From CAZJNX01 sp964547415 (GTDB lineage Bacteria; Pseudomonadota; Alphaproteobacteria; Rhizobiales; Amorphaceae): a DNA stretch of 5,382 bases. Of this stretch, positions 1-5,011 are shown piece after piece. The stretch lies in the NCBI GenBank assembly GCA_964547415.1, contig CAZJNX010000278.1, forward strand, positions 1-5,382, read 5' to 3'. The notes below the pieces were generated by a model that saw only the letters and a program-made list of their open reading frames with translations, was not told where the DNA came from and ran no database searches. The stretch's first letter is position 1; every line of letters starts with the position of its first letter. The translations under genes were made by a program, and so were the position numbers.

Positions 1-527
1 TGCGCGAGGCGATCGCGGTGGTGAACCAGGACGTGATGCTGTTCGACGACACGGTGGCCGCCAACATCGGCTTCGGCCGCATGGGCGCCAGCCGCGGCGA
101 GATCGAGGAGGCGGCGCGGCTCGCGGCGGCAGACGCCTTCATCGAGCGGCTGCCGAAGGGCTACGACACCATGGTTGGCGACCGCGGCACGCGCCTGTCG
201 GGCGGCGAGCGGCAGCGGGTGGCGCTCGCCCGGGCGTTCCTGAAGGACGCGCCCATCCTCCTCCTCGACGAGGCGACGAGCGCCCTCGACGCGGAGAGCG
301 AGCACGCGATCCAGGAGGCCCTCGCCCGTCTCGCGAAGGGCCGCACCACGCTGGTGATCGCCCACCGCCTCGCGACCATCCGGGCCGCCGACCGGATCGT
401 GGTGCTCGACCGCGGGCGCGTCGCCGAGACGGGGGACCATGCCACCCTTCTCGCGGCGGAGGGGCTCTACGCCCGCTTCCATGCCCTCCAGTTCGGCGAG
501 CGGGCGCCGGGCGGCGCCCCCGCCTGA
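1..527 (+). CDS. ABC exporter, C-terminal ATPase domain (MsbA-like), 5' partial
   Basis: This is the C-terminal end of an ATP-binding cassette transporter; the reading frame is open from base 3 and 174 residues are visible. The fragment starts at the Q-loop (VNQDVMLFDDTVAANI, Gln at 27-29). It then shows the ABC signature LSGGERQR (195-218), Walker B ILLLDE (255-272), the D-loop SALD, and the switch histidine of the H-loop VIAHRLATIR (His at 363-365). Walker A and any transmembrane domain lie outside the window. In the family, this Q-loop style (LFDDTVAANI) and the ARLAAADAFIERLPKGYDTMVGDRG stretch belong to type IV (type-1) exporters with fused permease and ATPase, such as MsbA, the inner-membrane lipid A flippase. 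That substrate is an inference, since related half-transporters export drugs or other lipids. The tail after the ATPase fold (GERAPGGAPA) is short and low in complexity. A convergent gene follows, so transcription probably ends here. Confidence 0.93.
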   Translation, partial: REAIAVVNQDVMLFDDTVAANIGFGRMGASRGEIEEAARLAAADAFIERLPKGYDTMVGDRGTRLSGGERQRVALARAFLKDAPILLLDEATSALDAESEHAIQEALARLAKGRTTLVIAHRLATIRAADRIVVLDRGRVAETGDHATLLAAEGLYARFHALQFGERAPGGAPA

Positions 528-535
528 CCGGGGGG

Positions 536-557
536 CGGCGGCGCCGCGGCGCCGCCG
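536..557. terminator. Perfect 22-nt GC palindrome, likely bidirectional terminator
   Basis: A perfect 22-nt inverted repeat sits in the 37 bases between two facing stop codons (TGA at 525-527 on plus, TGA at 565-567 on minus). Drawn as RNA it gives a 9-bp all-GC stem (536-544 with 549-557) and a CGCG loop. G runs flank it (530-535 and 557-562). There is no T tract on either side, so it is not a textbook intrinsic terminator. The position between convergent genes is the main reason for the call. Confidence 0.55.
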
Positions 558-564
558 GGGGGCG

Positions 565-786
565 TCAGGCCCTTGCGGGTGCGGTCCGGCCGTTCGACAT
601 CACCGGGCGCAACAGCACGAAACCATAGATCGCCGCAATGCCGACCAGAATGTAGATGAGATTTGTCAGCCATGTGTCGATGCCGAAGATCGCCGACACC
701 AGGTTGAAATCGAAAAGGCCGATCAGGCCCCAGTTGATCCCGCCCACGATGATGAGAATGAGCGCGATTGCGTTCACGGCCTTCAT
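565..786 (-). CDS. DUF378 family small membrane protein
   Basis: This gene encodes a 73-residue protein of the DUF378 (YuzA-like) family, whose function is unknown. Two hydrophobic segments are visible: residues about 4-24 (IALILIIVGGINWGLIGLF) and about 38-59 (TWLTNLIYILVGIAAIYGFVLL). They are joined by a short loop (DFNLVSAIFGID). The GGINWGLIGLFDFNLV stretch is the family hallmark. The last 14 residues are polar and basic, probably cytoplasmic or surface. I chose the ATG at 784-786 because an AAGGGAG ribosome-binding site lies seven bases upstream; a longer in-frame reading back to 1011 adds only Arg/Ala/Pro-rich residues typical of GC-rich non-coding DNA. Base composition is noticeably less GC-rich than the neighbours, partly because the protein needs Ile, Asn, Phe and Tyr. 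It is convergent with the exporter gene and divergent from nadE, so it is probably transcribed alone. Confidence 0.88.
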   Translation of the reverse strand: MKAVNAIALILIIVGGINWGLIGLFDFNLVSAIFGIDTWLTNLIYILVGIAAIYGFVLLRPVMSNGRTAPARA

Positions 787-793
787 GGCGATG

Positions 794-800
794 CTCCCTT
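794..800 (-). promoter_or_regulatory. Ribosome-binding site of the DUF378 gene
   Basis: Read on the minus strand, AAGGGAG precedes the ATG at 784-786 with a seven-base spacer. This near-consensus Shine-Dalgarno site fixes the start of the 73-residue protein and argues against the longer upstream reading. Confidence 0.7.
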
Positions 801-944
801 GGCGCGAAGCCGTGCGCCCGATGCGCCCGGCGAATCCTTGAATGACACGGCGCCGCGGCCGTTCCCGGCGGAGCGGCCGTGGTGCCGCCCGCGCCCGCTC
901 GCCTGCCGCGTGCGGGGGGCGCGCGCCCACGGGCCGCTCGCCCG

Positions 945-972
945 GCGCGTTGCGGGCGCCGCCGCAAGGCGC
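945..972 (+). repeat. Hairpin in the nadE leader, with an alternative partner
   Basis: An inverted repeat pairs TTGCGG (950-955) with CCGCAA (962-967) around a six-base loop. After one G-G mismatch it extends by four more pairs (945-948 with 969-972). The same left arm has a second possible partner: GCGTTGCG (947-954) is the exact reverse complement of CGCAACGC (1007-1014), which abuts the nadE ribosome-binding site. The two pairings cannot form together. Whether transcription starts early enough to include them is not known. Confidence 0.4.
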
Positions 973-1014
973 TAGGTGCGGCGGACGAAGCCGGCCAGCG
1001 CGCCGGCGCAACGC

Positions 1015-1022
1015 AAGGAAAG
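1015..1022 (+). promoter_or_regulatory. Ribosome-binding site of nadE
   Basis: AAGGAAAG ends seven bases before the ATG at 1030 and is a good match to the anti-Shine-Dalgarno sequence. It selects this ATG over the in-frame GTG at 976, which would add 18 Arg/Ala/Pro-rich residues (MRRTKPASAPAQRKERRA) not expected in the family. Confidence 0.75.
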
Positions 1023-1029
1023 ACGGGCC

Positions 1030-2688
1030 ATGGCGGACACGCTCCGGGTCGTCCTCGCCCAGCTCAACCCGACGGTGGGCGACGTCGCCGGCAACCGCGA
1101 CAAGGCGATCGCCGCCTTCCGGGAGGCCGCGGAGGCGGGGGCGGACGTCCTCCTCTTCCCCGAGCTCTTCCTCGCGGGCTACCCGCCGGAGGACCTCGTC
1201 CTAAAGGGCGCCTTCGTGGACGCCTGCCGCGCCGCCCTCGAGGAGGTGGCCGCGGCCACCGCGGGCGGCGGGCCGGCCGTCCTCCTCGGCCTTCCCTGGC
1301 GGGAGGACGGGCGGCTCACCAACGCCGTCGCCTGCCTCGAGGACGGGGCCGTCACGGCCGTGCGCCACAAGGTGATCCTGCCCAACTACGACGTCTTCGA
1401 CGAGAAGCGGGTGTTCGCCGAGGGGCCCATGCCCGGCCCGGTCCCGATCCGCGGGGTCAGGGTGGGCGTGCCGATCTGCGAGGACATCTGGGTCGAGGAC
1501 GTGGTGGAGTGCCTCGCCGAGACGGGCGCGGAGATCCTGCTCGTTCCCAACGGCTCCCCCTACAACCGCGCCAAGGTGGACCAGCGCCTGCAGGTGGCCG
1601 TCGCCCGCGTGGTGGAGAGCGGGCTGCCCCTCGTCTACGCGAACCAGGTGGGCGGGCAGGACGAGCTCGTCTTCGACGGCGCCTCCTTCGGCCTCTCGGC
1701 GGACCGCAGCCTCGCCTTCCAGGCGCCCCAGTTCGAGGAGGGCCTGTTCACCACCCTCTGGCAGCGCGGCGCGGACGGCTGGCGCCTCGCCGAGGGGCCT
1801 GAGGCGAGGCTTCCCGACCTCGATGAGGCGGACTGGCGGGCGAGCGTCCTCGGCCTGCGCGACTACGTGAACAAGAACGGCTTTCCGGGCGTGGTGCTGG
1901 GCCTGTCGGGCGGCATCGATTCGGCGATCTGCGCGGCGATCGCCGTCGACGCGCTGGGGCCCGAGCGGGTCCACTGTGTGATGCTGCCCTACCGGTACAC
2001 CTCCCCTGACAGCATCCGCGACGCGGCCGCCGTCGCCGAAGCCCTCGGGGTGCGCTACGACACCGTCCCCATCGCGCCCGCGGTGGAGGGCTTCGAGGCC
2101 GCCCTCGCGCCGCTCTTCGCGGGCCGCGAGAGGGACGTGACGGAGGAGAACATCCAGAGCCGCGTGCGCGGCACGCTGCTGATGGCGATCTCCAACAAGT
2201 TCGGCGGCATGGTCGTCACCACCGGCAACAAGTCGGAGATGTCGGTGGGGTATGCCACCCTCTACGGCGACATGAACGGCGGCTTCAATCCGATCAAGGA
2301 CCTTTACAAGACCGACGTCTTCCGCCTGTCCCGCTGGCGCAACGGCCATCGCCCGGCGGGCTGTCTCGGGCCGGAGGGCGTCGTGATTCCGGAAGGCGTC
2401 ATCGCGAAGCCCCCGACGGCCGAGCTCGCCGAGGGGCAGAAGGACGAGGACAGCCTGCCGCCCTACGACCTCCTCGACGCGATCCTCGTGCGCCTCGTGG
2501 AGGAGGAGCGCAGCGTCTCCTCCATCGTCTCGGAGGGCTTCGACGCGGCGACCGTCGCCCGCGTCCAGCACCTTCTCTACGTCGCCGAGTACAAGCGGCG
2601 GCAGGCGGCCCCGGGCGTCAAGATCAGCCGGAAGAACTTCGGGCGGGACCGGCGCTACCCCATCACCAACCGCTTCCGCGACCGCTGA
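1030..2688 (+). CDS. nadE: Glutamine-dependent NAD+ synthetase
   Basis: This 552-residue cytoplasmic enzyme catalyses the last step of NAD+ synthesis: it amidates nicotinic acid adenine dinucleotide using ATP and ammonia released from glutamine. It has two domains. The N-terminal nitrilase-type glutaminase (about 1-265) keeps the Glu-Lys-Cys triad at E45 (LLFPELFLAGYPPEDL), K114 (RHKVILPNYDVFDE) and C150 (GVPICEDIW). The C-terminal synthetase (about 266-552) has the ATP-pyrophosphatase P-loop GLSGGIDSA (SGGIDS 293-298), LPYRYTSPDS (319-328), NIQSRVRGTLLM, the TTGNKSE motif (397-403), a YGDMNGGFNPIKDLYKT stretch, and KPPTAEL followed by DEDSLPPYDLLD (460-482). The length is normal for the fused bacterial type, with no break or missing catalytic residue. 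The start is set by a strong ribosome-binding site. The stop TGA shares its A with the ATG of gltX, so the two genes form one operon. The presence of the glutaminase domain means ammonia is delivered internally rather than taken from solution. Confidence 0.97.
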   Translation: MADTLRVVLAQLNPTVGDVAGNRDKAIAAFREAAEAGADVLLFPELFLAGYPPEDLVLKGAFVDACRAALEEVAAATAGGGPAVLLGLPWREDGRLTNAVACLEDGAVTAVRHKVILPNYDVFDEKRVFAEGPMPGPVPIRGVRVGVPICEDIWVEDVVECLAETGAEILLVPNGSPYNRAKVDQRLQVAVARVVESGLPLVYANQVGGQDELVFDGASFGLSADRSLAFQAPQFEEGLFTTLWQRGADGWRLAEGPEARLPDLDEADWRASVLGLRDYVNKNGFPGVVLGLSGGIDSAICAAIAVDALGPERVHCVMLPYRYTSPDSIRDAAAVAEALGVRYDTVPIAPAVEGFEAALAPLFAGRERDVTEENIQSRVRGTLLMAISNKFGGMVVTTGNKSEMSVGYATLYGDMNGGFNPIKDLYKTDVFRLSRWRNGHRPAGCLGPEGVVIPEGVIAKPPTAELAEGQKDEDSLPPYDLLDAILVRLVEEERSVSSIVSEGFDAATVARVQHLLYVAEYKRRQAAPGVKISRKNFGRDRRYPITNRFRDR

Positions 2689-4097
2689 TGGCGCCCCGCG
2701 TCCGCTTCGCCCCCTCGCCCACCGGCTACCTCCACGTCGGCAACGCGCGGACGGCCCTCTACAACGCCCTCATCGCCCGCCGGGAGGGGGGCACCTTCCT
2801 CCTGCGCCTCGACGACACCGACCGGGAGCGCTCCGAGGAGCGATTCGCCGAGGCGATCGCCGAGGACCTCGCCTGGCTCGGCATCCCGCCCGACGAGACG
2901 GTCCGCCAGTCCGACCGGCTCGACCGGTACCGGGAGGCGTTCGAGGGGCTCCTCGCCCGCGGCCTCGTCTATCGCGCCTACGAGACGCCGGAGGAGCTCG
3001 ACCGGCGGCGGCGCCTGCAGCGCGCCCGGGGCCTGCCGCCGGTGTACGACCGGGCGGCCCTCGCTCTTACGGCCGACGACAGGGCGCGCCTGGAGGCCGA
3101 GGGCCGGCGGCCCCACTACCGCTTCCGCCTGCCGGTGGAGCCGGGCGCTGCGGGGCCCGAGGCGCGGGTGACGTGGCGGGACCTGTGCCGCGGCGAGACG
3201 ACGGTGAACCTCGCCGCCGTGTCCGACCCCGTCATCATGCGGGCGGACGGGAGCTGGCTCTACATGTTCCCCTCCGTCGTCGACGACATCGACATGGGGA
3301 TCACCCACGTGGTCCGCGGCGAGGACCACGTGACCAACACCGGCGTGCAGGTGGCGATCTTCCGGGCCCTCGGCGCCGAGCCGCCCGCCTTCGGCCATCA
3401 CAACCTGGTGGCCGGCCCGGACGGAGAGCCCCTGTCGAAGCGCAGCGGCAGCCTGTCCCTGCGCTCGCTCAGGCAGGCGGGCTACGAGCCGGGCGCCGTC
3501 GCCTCCCTCGCCGCCCTCACCGGGACCGCCCTGCCGGTGGAGGCGGTGGCGAGCGCGGACGCCCTCGGGGAGCGGCTGGACCTGTCCGCCGTTTCCCGCT
3601 CGCCCGCCCGGATCGAGCCGGCCGAGCTCGACGGGCTCAACGCGATCCTCGTCCACGCCCTGTCTCACGAGGACGTGGCGGGGCGGCTCGCGGCGCTCGG
3701 CGTCGGCGGGGGCGCGGCCTTCTGGGGGGCGGTGCGGGCGAACGTCTCCCGCGTGCCGGAGGCGGCCGACTGGTGGCGCGTGGTGACGGGCCCGCCGCCC
3801 GGGGGCGCGCTCGCCGATCCGGACGACGCCCCGTTCCTCGCCGAGGCGCTGGCGGTCCTGCCGCCCGAACCTTGGTCGGACGAGACCTTCCGGGCCTGGA
3901 CGGCGGCCGTGAGAGAGCGGACGGGGCGCAAGGGCAAGGCCCTTTTCATGCCGCTGCGGCGCGCGCTCACCGGCCGCGCCTCGGGGCCCGAGCTCGGGCC
4001 GCTCCTGCCCCTCATCGGCCGCGAGCGGGCGGCCGGGCGCCTCGCCGCCGCGGCGGCCGGCTGCAATCGGACGGGATGGCTCGCCCCCGGTGGATGA
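2688..4097 (+). CDS. gltX: Glutamate--tRNA ligase (GluRS)
   Basis: This 469-residue class I aminoacyl-tRNA synthetase attaches glutamate to tRNA in the cytoplasm. The Rossmann catalytic domain starts at once (RVRFAPSPTGYLHVGNARTAL); the HIGH motif reads HVGN at 16-19. Next come LRLDDTDRERS (39-49), the conserved YRFRLP and VSDPVIMRADGSWLYMF (178-194), and DDIDMGITHVVRGEDHVTNT (199-218). The KMSKR loop reads PLSKR (248-252), followed by SGSLSLRSLRQAGYEP. A helical anticodon-binding domain fills the C-terminal third and ends in the conserved TGRKGKALFMPLRRALTG and GPELGPLLPLIGRERAAGRL. The first lysine of KMSKR is replaced; as I recall, alphaproteobacterial GluRS sequences often read GLSKR there, so this looks like a lineage trait rather than decay. 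Many alphaproteobacteria carry two GluRS genes and make Gln-tRNA by amidation of Glu-tRNA(Gln); which tRNA this one charges cannot be read from sequence. The ATG overlaps the nadE stop by one base and has no separate strong ribosome-binding site, so coupling is likely. Confidence 0.96.
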   Translation: MAPRVRFAPSPTGYLHVGNARTALYNALIARREGGTFLLRLDDTDRERSEERFAEAIAEDLAWLGIPPDETVRQSDRLDRYREAFEGLLARGLVYRAYETPEELDRRRRLQRARGLPPVYDRAALALTADDRARLEAEGRRPHYRFRLPVEPGAAGPEARVTWRDLCRGETTVNLAAVSDPVIMRADGSWLYMFPSVVDDIDMGITHVVRGEDHVTNTGVQVAIFRALGAEPPAFGHHNLVAGPDGEPLSKRSGSLSLRSLRQAGYEPGAVASLAALTGTALPVEAVASADALGERLDLSAVSRSPARIEPAELDGLNAILVHALSHEDVAGRLAALGVGGGAAFWGAVRANVSRVPEAADWWRVVTGPPPGGALADPDDAPFLAEALAVLPPEPWSDETFRAWTAAVRERTGRKGKALFMPLRRALTGRASGPELGPLLPLIGRERAAGRLAAAAAGCNRTGWLAPGG

Positions 4098-4133
4098 CGT
4101 TGCCACGGCCGCCGCAAGCCGCCATAGGGGAGC

Positions 4134-4183
4134 CGCGCCGACGCCGGGCAGGGCGGGTGCACGGCCCGACACCCGACGGCGCG
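4134..4183 (+). repeat. Imperfect stem-loop downstream of gltX
   Basis: CGCGCCG (4134-4140) pairs with CGGCGCG (4177-4183), and inside it CGGGC (4145-4149) pairs with GCCCG (4164-4168), separated by an asymmetric internal loop. It begins 37 bases past the gltX stop and has no T tract. It may contribute to 3'-end formation or protection of the nadE-gltX transcript, but short GC repeats arise easily in DNA of this composition. Confidence 0.25.
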
Positions 4184-4191
4184 AGCCGATT

Positions 4192-4215
4192 CGCCGTCCC
4201 GGGAGCGGGACGGCG
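4192..4215 (+). terminator. Perfect 9-bp hairpin downstream of gltX, possible terminator
   Basis: CGCCGTCCC (4192-4200) and GGGACGGCG (4207-4215) pair perfectly around the six-base loop GGGAGC. The hairpin lies 95 bases past the gltX stop and upstream of any likely pal promoter. It lacks a trailing T run, as do the other candidate terminators in this window. It is the best single candidate for the end of the nadE-gltX operon. Confidence 0.4.
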
Positions 4216-4263
4216 GCCGCGGGGGCCGGCACGCGGAGGCTTGACGGTGACGGGGGCGGCCGC

Positions 4264-4277
4264 CCGGCGATCGCCGG
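4264..4277. repeat. 14-nt perfect palindrome upstream of pal
   Basis: CCGGCGATCGCCGG is a perfect inverted repeat. It overlaps the end of another palindrome, GGGCGGCCGCCC (4254-4265). It begins 17 bases after TTGACG, where a -10 box would be expected, so it could be an operator. It could also be an ordinary instance of the GCGATCGC word that recurs in this window. Confidence 0.3.
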
Positions 4278-4390
4278 AGAGGGAAACGCGCATTTTCCGC
4301 GCCCCGGAAACCGGGCGTTCACCAAGCCGCGCCATCCCTTGCAGCACGCCGCCGCGCGAAACGGCGGGAAGGCGAGGCGCAGGGCGGGCT

Positions 4391-4438
4391 CCGCAACGGG
4401 GCATGGCCGCACCGGCGAGCCCGTTGCGGCGCCAACGG
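4391..4438 (+). promoter_or_regulatory. Competing hairpins in the pal leader
   Basis: Three segments can pair in two exclusive ways. CCGCAACGGG (4391-4400) is the exact reverse complement of CCCGTTGCGG (4420-4429), giving a 10-bp stem with a 19-base loop. Alternatively CCGTTG (4421-4426) pairs with CAACGG (4433-4438), a 6-bp stem whose right arm covers the first two bases of the pal ribosome-binding site (GGAGAG, 4437-4442). The first form leaves that site free and the second partly hides it. The first is the longer stem and should dominate unless something blocks the left arm. Function is inference from pairing alone. Confidence 0.35.
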
Positions 4439-4442
4439 AGAG
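4437..4442 (+). promoter_or_regulatory. Ribosome-binding site of pal
   Basis: GGAGAG lies seven bases before the ATG at 4450. A nearer AGGA (4445-4448) is too close to the start codon to serve. This site, together with the position of the signal peptide, fixes the pal start and rules out the longer in-frame reading from 4090. Confidence 0.65.
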
Positions 4443-4449
4443 ACAGGAC

Positions 4450-4965
4450 ATGACGGCTTTCGACGGACCGCGGGCCGGCGCTTCCATCACCCGCCGCAGG
4501 GCCGGCCGGGTGGGGATCGGCCTCGTTGTTTCCCTCGCGCTGCTCGCGGCGGGCTGCGCGCGGACGCCGGACCCCTCCGCCACCGGCGGCGCGGCCACCC
4601 CGGGCTCTGCCCAGGACTTCGTCGTCAACGTGGGCGACCGGGTCCTCTTCTCGGTGGACCAGTCCACCATCAGCCCGACGGCGGCCGCCACCCTCGACCG
4701 CCAGGCCCGCTGGCTGCAGCAGTACCCGCGCTACACCGTCACCATCGAGGGCCATGCCGACGAGCGCGGCACCCGCGAGTACAACCTCGCCCTCGGCGCC
4801 CGCCGGGCGGCGGCCGTGCGCTCCTACCTCGTCGGCAAGGGCGTGTCGGCGAGCCGGATCCGCACCATCTCCTACGGCAAGGAGCGACCGGTCGCCGTGT
4901 GCGACGACGAATCGTGCTGGTCCCAGAACCGCCGCGCCGTCACCGTCCTCAACACGGCGAGCTGA
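4450..4965 (+). CDS. pal: Peptidoglycan-associated outer-membrane lipoprotein Pal
   Basis: This 171-residue lipoprotein is close to the usual Pal length. The N terminus has basic residues (TRRRAGR, 14-20), a hydrophobic core (VGIGLVVSLALLAAG, 21-35) and a lipobox ending at C36, the expected lipidated cysteine; the box reads AAGC, with Ala at -3 instead of the commoner Leu. A Ser/Thr/Gly/Pro-rich linker follows. The OmpA-like domain (about 58-168) runs from DRVLFSVDQSTISP through TIEGHADERGTREYNLALGARRAAAV to SYGKERPVAV and QNRRAVTVLN. D104 and R119 match the residues that bind diaminopimelate in the OmpA/Pal family. Pal ties the outer membrane to peptidoglycan and works with TolB and the TolQRA motor in envelope constriction. 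A cysteine pair (C151, C156) is present near the C terminus. tolB is not upstream: a 352-base non-coding gap and gltX are. It could be the only Pal or a paralogue; the family assignment itself is firm. Confidence 0.93.
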   Translation: MTAFDGPRAGASITRRRAGRVGIGLVVSLALLAAGCARTPDPSATGGAATPGSAQDFVVNVGDRVLFSVDQSTISPTAAATLDRQARWLQQYPRYTVTIEGHADERGTREYNLALGARRAAAVRSYLVGKGVSASRIRTISYGKERPVAVCDDESCWSQNRRAVTVLNTAS

Positions 4966-4972
4966 GCGAGGC

Positions 4973-5005
4973 GCGCCGCCGGCCGCGGGGGGCGGCCGGC
5001 GGCGC
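4973..5005. terminator. 14-bp GC hairpin between pal and the OmpA-family gene, likely bidirectional terminator
   Basis: A perfect 14-bp inverted repeat (4973-4986 with 4992-5005) surrounds a five-G loop (4987-4991). It fills most of the 46 bases between the pal stop (4963-4965) and the stop of the facing gene (5012-5014). After one mismatch it can extend two more pairs (4970-4971 with 5007-5008). No T tract follows on either strand. The position between convergent genes and the length of the stem support a role in ending both transcripts. Confidence 0.6.
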
Positions 5006-5011
5006 CCCGGC

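Larger units (their letters stand above)
787..1029. other. Divergent intergenic region (DUF378 gene / nadE), non-coding
   Basis: This 243-base stretch separates two genes that are read away from each other, so it must hold both promoters. I find no clear -35/-10 pair on either strand; the DNA is almost pure G+C apart from a patch around 831-848. Frames that run through it translate to Arg/Ala/Pro/Gly-rich strings and are not credible genes. It carries hairpin-forming repeats near the nadE end (945-1014) and the nadE ribosome-binding site at 1015-1022. Confidence 0.6.
4098..4449. other. Non-coding region between gltX and pal
   Basis: These 352 bases contain no credible gene: the frames open across them encode Arg/Gly/Ala/Pro-rich strings with no family resemblance. 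The left part holds inverted repeats that may end nadE-gltX transcription (4134-4183 imperfect; 4192-4215 perfect). The middle holds TTGACG (4241-4246), which resembles an alphaproteobacterial -35 box, but no convincing -10 box follows at 16-18 bases. It is followed by two adjoining palindromes (4254-4265 and 4264-4277). The right part is the structured leader and ribosome-binding site of pal. pal therefore very probably has its own promoter in this region, although I cannot place it. Confidence 0.6.

Noticed and set aside
837..842. CTTGAA resembling a heat-shock sigma (RpoH) -35 box upstream of nadE
   Set aside because: No matching -10 box is present at a suitable distance downstream; the sequence there is nearly pure G+C.
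976..1029. Upstream in-frame GTG start for nadE
   Set aside because: It would place the good AAGGAAAG site inside the gene and add 18 low-complexity residues; the ATG at 1030 has correct spacing and gives the usual N terminus (MADTLRVVLAQLNPTVGD).
879..1802. 307-residue plus-strand frame over the nadE leader and N-terminal half
   Set aside because: It is a shadow of nadE in another frame, almost only Arg, Gly, Pro and Ala.
1201..2571. 456-residue open frame on the minus strand inside nadE
   Set aside because: It is antisense to nadE with all catalytic motifs on the plus strand; its composition (His, Asp, Val, Arg, Ala) is the typical mirror of GC-rich coding DNA.
4241..4246. TTGACG as a -35 box for pal
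   Set aside because: The hexamer is good for an alphaproteobacterial -35, but nothing like a -10 follows at 16-18 bases, so I mention it only as a candidate within the intergenic entry.
4090..4449. Upstream in-frame start for pal giving 291 residues
   Set aside because: It would bury the signal peptide and lipobox 120 residues inside the protein; the ATG at 4450 has a ribosome-binding site and puts C36 at the expected place.
3173..4453. 426-residue plus-strand frame overlapping gltX out of frame
   Set aside because: It is an Arg/Gly/Pro-rich shadow of gltX running into the intergenic DNA, with no family features.
2655..4691. 678-residue open frame on the minus strand across gltX and the start of pal
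   Set aside because: It is antisense to a clear gltX, crosses a non-coding region, and encodes an Arg/Ala/Gly/Pro-rich string with no recognisable domain. Stop-free antisense frames are expected at this G+C.
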